Shown here: in pieces, positions 62,512 to 64,000 of the stretch
Layout: each line of letters opens with the position of its first letter
Position numbering within the stretch: the stretch's first letter is position 1
Source of the DNA: Rotaria macrura
Taxonomy: Eukaryota > Rotifera > Eurotatoria > Philodinida > Philodinidae
NCBI GenBank assembly: GCA_900239685.1
Contig: OENT01000167.1
Coordinates: 112,317-176,316, forward strand
DNA length: 64,000 nucleotides
Direction of reading: 5' to 3'
Notes under the pieces: model-generated
What the model was told of the DNA's origin: nothing
The model's input: only the letters and a program-made list of their open reading frames with translations
Databases searched by the model: none
Translations under genes and position numbers: made by a program

Positions 62512-63516
62512 TCAGAACATGTTAATTCGTATTAGCTTCCCTTTATTAGTTCTCAATACCAGCAACTGTTGACATGACTTGTTCATTTCATCAGTGAAGG
62601 CATTTACTGCACGAAAAAATACTTTCCAGTTTCCCGGTGGCATTAGGTGAAAATTATGACCATATGGAATTTGGATGAGACCTTCAGCTTTCACTTGTCT
62701 ATCTATTTGCAGCATAGCGGCATGTATACATCCATCACCAACATATTCTCGAAGCATCAAATCATCTTTAATTAATTCGTGAACGAAATTTTGAACTTGT
62801 TTCGATTTCTTGAACCATTTCAAGCGAATGACGAAAAAATTGTTATAGACACAAGTCAAATGAACTGGTTTTTTCTTCAGATAACGTTGTAAAATAGGGT
62901 ACATTGGTGTTATTGGCTCGTCATATTTTGACCGATAGATATAGTCTAGTTTTCGACTTGCCATATATCGAAATAGATCCATAGGCACGGTGTCAGAGAA
63001 ATACGAATCATCATCCATTCGCATCAAATAATCGTAGTTTCCTTCGACGATTGCTGGATGATAGAACACGTCATACGTCCAAAATCGACACATCAAACGA
63101 TATCCAATAGATTTCTCGAGTCGCGACGTATTCAATGGTTTAACTGATGTATTAAAATTAACAATGGCAAACGAAATCTGTATTGTTGTGTGATTTCTGA
63201 GTACACATGATAGTATTTGTTGACGCATGGCTGAAGTAAAGTTTTCGTCATGAAAGACAATAAATGGATATCGACGATGATGATCATCATTTGCATGAAA
63301 GTGTATTACTGAATGTAACATATTAATGGTTAGAAAGACAGATTGATTAGTACTTCGAATAAGTGTAACAATAACGCCTCGTATTTGTTTTGAATGGTTT
63401 TGTTGAGTATACTGCACATGACCGTGTTTAATAATCATAAATACGAAAGGAATTAAGAGAATGCTAACAATCTTTAACATTTTAGGAAGTATTCGAGTAC
63501 GAGAAAATTTTTTCAT
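62512..63516 (-). CDS. GT15-like glycosyltransferase, copy 3
   Basis: Single-exon, 334 residues. The N-terminal anchor lies at about 14-30 (MLKIVSILLIPFVFMII) after a basic start, giving type II topology. The catalytic region is collinear with copies 1 and 2: GVIVTLIRSTNQSVFLTINM, YPFIVFHDENFTSAMRQ, GYRLMCRFWTYDVFYHPAI, YDYLMRMDDDSYFSDTV, KPVHLTCVYNNFFVIRLKWF, YVGDGCIHAAML and PYGHNFHLMPPG. It is clearly diverged from the other two along its whole length and shares no long identical DNA tract with them, so it gives the baseline expected without conversion. Frame and motifs are intact. Linkage formed and acceptor are unknown. Confidence 0.8.
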   Translation of the reverse strand: MKKFSRTRILPKMLKIVSILLIPFVFMIIKHGHVQYTQQNHSKQIRGVIVTLIRSTNQSVFLTINMLHSVIHFHANDDHHRRYPFIVFHDENFTSAMRQQILSCVLRNHTTIQISFAIVNFNTSVKPLNTSRLEKSIGYRLMCRFWTYDVFYHPAIVEGNYDYLMRMDDDSYFSDTVPMDLFRYMASRKLDYIYRSKYDEPITPMYPILQRYLKKKPVHLTCVYNNFFVIRLKWFKKSKQVQNFVHELIKDDLMLREYVGDGCIHAAMLQIDRQVKAEGLIQIPYGHNFHLMPPGNWKVFFRAVNAFTDEMNKSCQQLLVLRTNKGKLIRINMF

Positions 63517-64000
63517 ATTCGCACTGATACAAACAATGATTTTTTAGAGTAAACGATATATGTTAATGTAGTTTAGATTTTGAATGTATTAACTTGTTTC
63601 TTACTTCAATTTCATTTTGAAACATTGTATTTTAGAAAGATATTCAACATCTATTCATTAATGGCTGAAAGGAGCAGTCGATCGTTCGTATATTTGCTCC
63701 AAATCTGTACACCCCTTCACAATCAAGATAAAGCTAAAACTAAAGAAAAAAAGAAAAAAAACGTATTTATTATCTAGAAGTAATATTAGGCGTTTCGCAC
63801 CACCAAAGACGCTTAGAATCAAGGCCATTTGTAAAGCCTGACATAAATGTTTCATGCAAAAAACGAGTCACATTATGAGTAATTGGCAATTAAGAGACGT
63901 TCCATGAAAACACCAGATATTTTCGAACATCGAGAAACATGAGGATGCACCGATTTTGAGTTTGACCCTATAGAAATTTCAGCACTTATTTACCATAGAT
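63517..64000. other. upstream region of GT15 copy 3 to window end
   Basis: Contains the presumed promoter of the gene ending at 63516. A minus-strand frame of about 39 residues ending near 63774, containing GLDSKRLWWCETPNITSR, looks slightly protein-like but is short and isolated. Nothing else is supported. Confidence 0.4.

Noticed and set aside
51258-63516. Reading the four glycosyltransferases as one dedicated biosynthetic cluster
   Set aside because: Only GT15 copy 2 and GCNT are closely spaced; kilobases of empty DNA separate the others, and local duplication explains the GT15 copies well enough.
63658-63900. Minus-strand frame with WWCETPNITSR resembling a protein C-terminus
   Set aside because: About 39 residues, blocked upstream by a stop and without a convincing acceptor site.

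Overview
The window reads as nuclear DNA of a small invertebrate, most likely a bdelloid rotifer (inference). It is AT-rich and carries ordinary animal genes (EED, NUB1, DLEC1, a Rho GTPase) cut by many 50-70 bp GT-AG introns. Alongside them lie an ADP-ribosyltransferase fused to MORN repeats, intronless fungal-type family-15 glycosyltransferases and a decayed peptide-type GPCR, a mixture known from bdelloids. No CRISPR array, rRNA gene, operon of bacterial type or intact mobile element was seen. Exon models were built by hand from open frames, splice dinucleotides and phase, and checked against remembered family sequences, not by database search.

Layout. 1-5 kb: a small two-membrane-segment protein on the minus strand, then empty AT-rich DNA. 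5-22.5 kb, all plus strand: a RING/coiled-coil/NHL-propeller protein, a Rho-like GTPase without a CAAX box, a long imperfect inverted repeat, the PRC2 subunit EED and the NEDD8-pathway adaptor NUB1. 24-28 kb: a GPCR pseudogene, then an ART-MORN gene on the minus strand. 28-33.4 kb: gene-poor, with a GC-richer motif-rich patch. 33.5-49.2 kb: two large genes meeting tail to tail, the 27-exon ciliary gene DLEC1 (plus) and a gene joining a CARD-like domain to an APPBP2-like helical repeat protein (minus). Their polyadenylation signals cross. 51-64 kb: four single-exon glycosyltransferase genes, all minus strand: three GT15-like copies and one GCNT-type GT14 gene.

The best candidates for something new are: (1) a sharply bounded tract of about 535 bp, almost identical between two otherwise diverged GT15 copies, which is the footprint expected of ectopic gene conversion; (2) the 14-nt gap between a GT15 gene and the downstream GCNT gene, which suggests a dicistronic transcript in a lineage known to trans-splice; (3) the CARD/APPBP2-like fusion; (4) the Rho-like GTPase whose altered P-loop is carried by a 20-nt microexon; and (5) two fold-back structures near 15.3 kb and 53.2 kb. 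I see no evidence that the genes form one pathway, apart from the glycosyltransferase group, which would act together in Golgi glycan synthesis.
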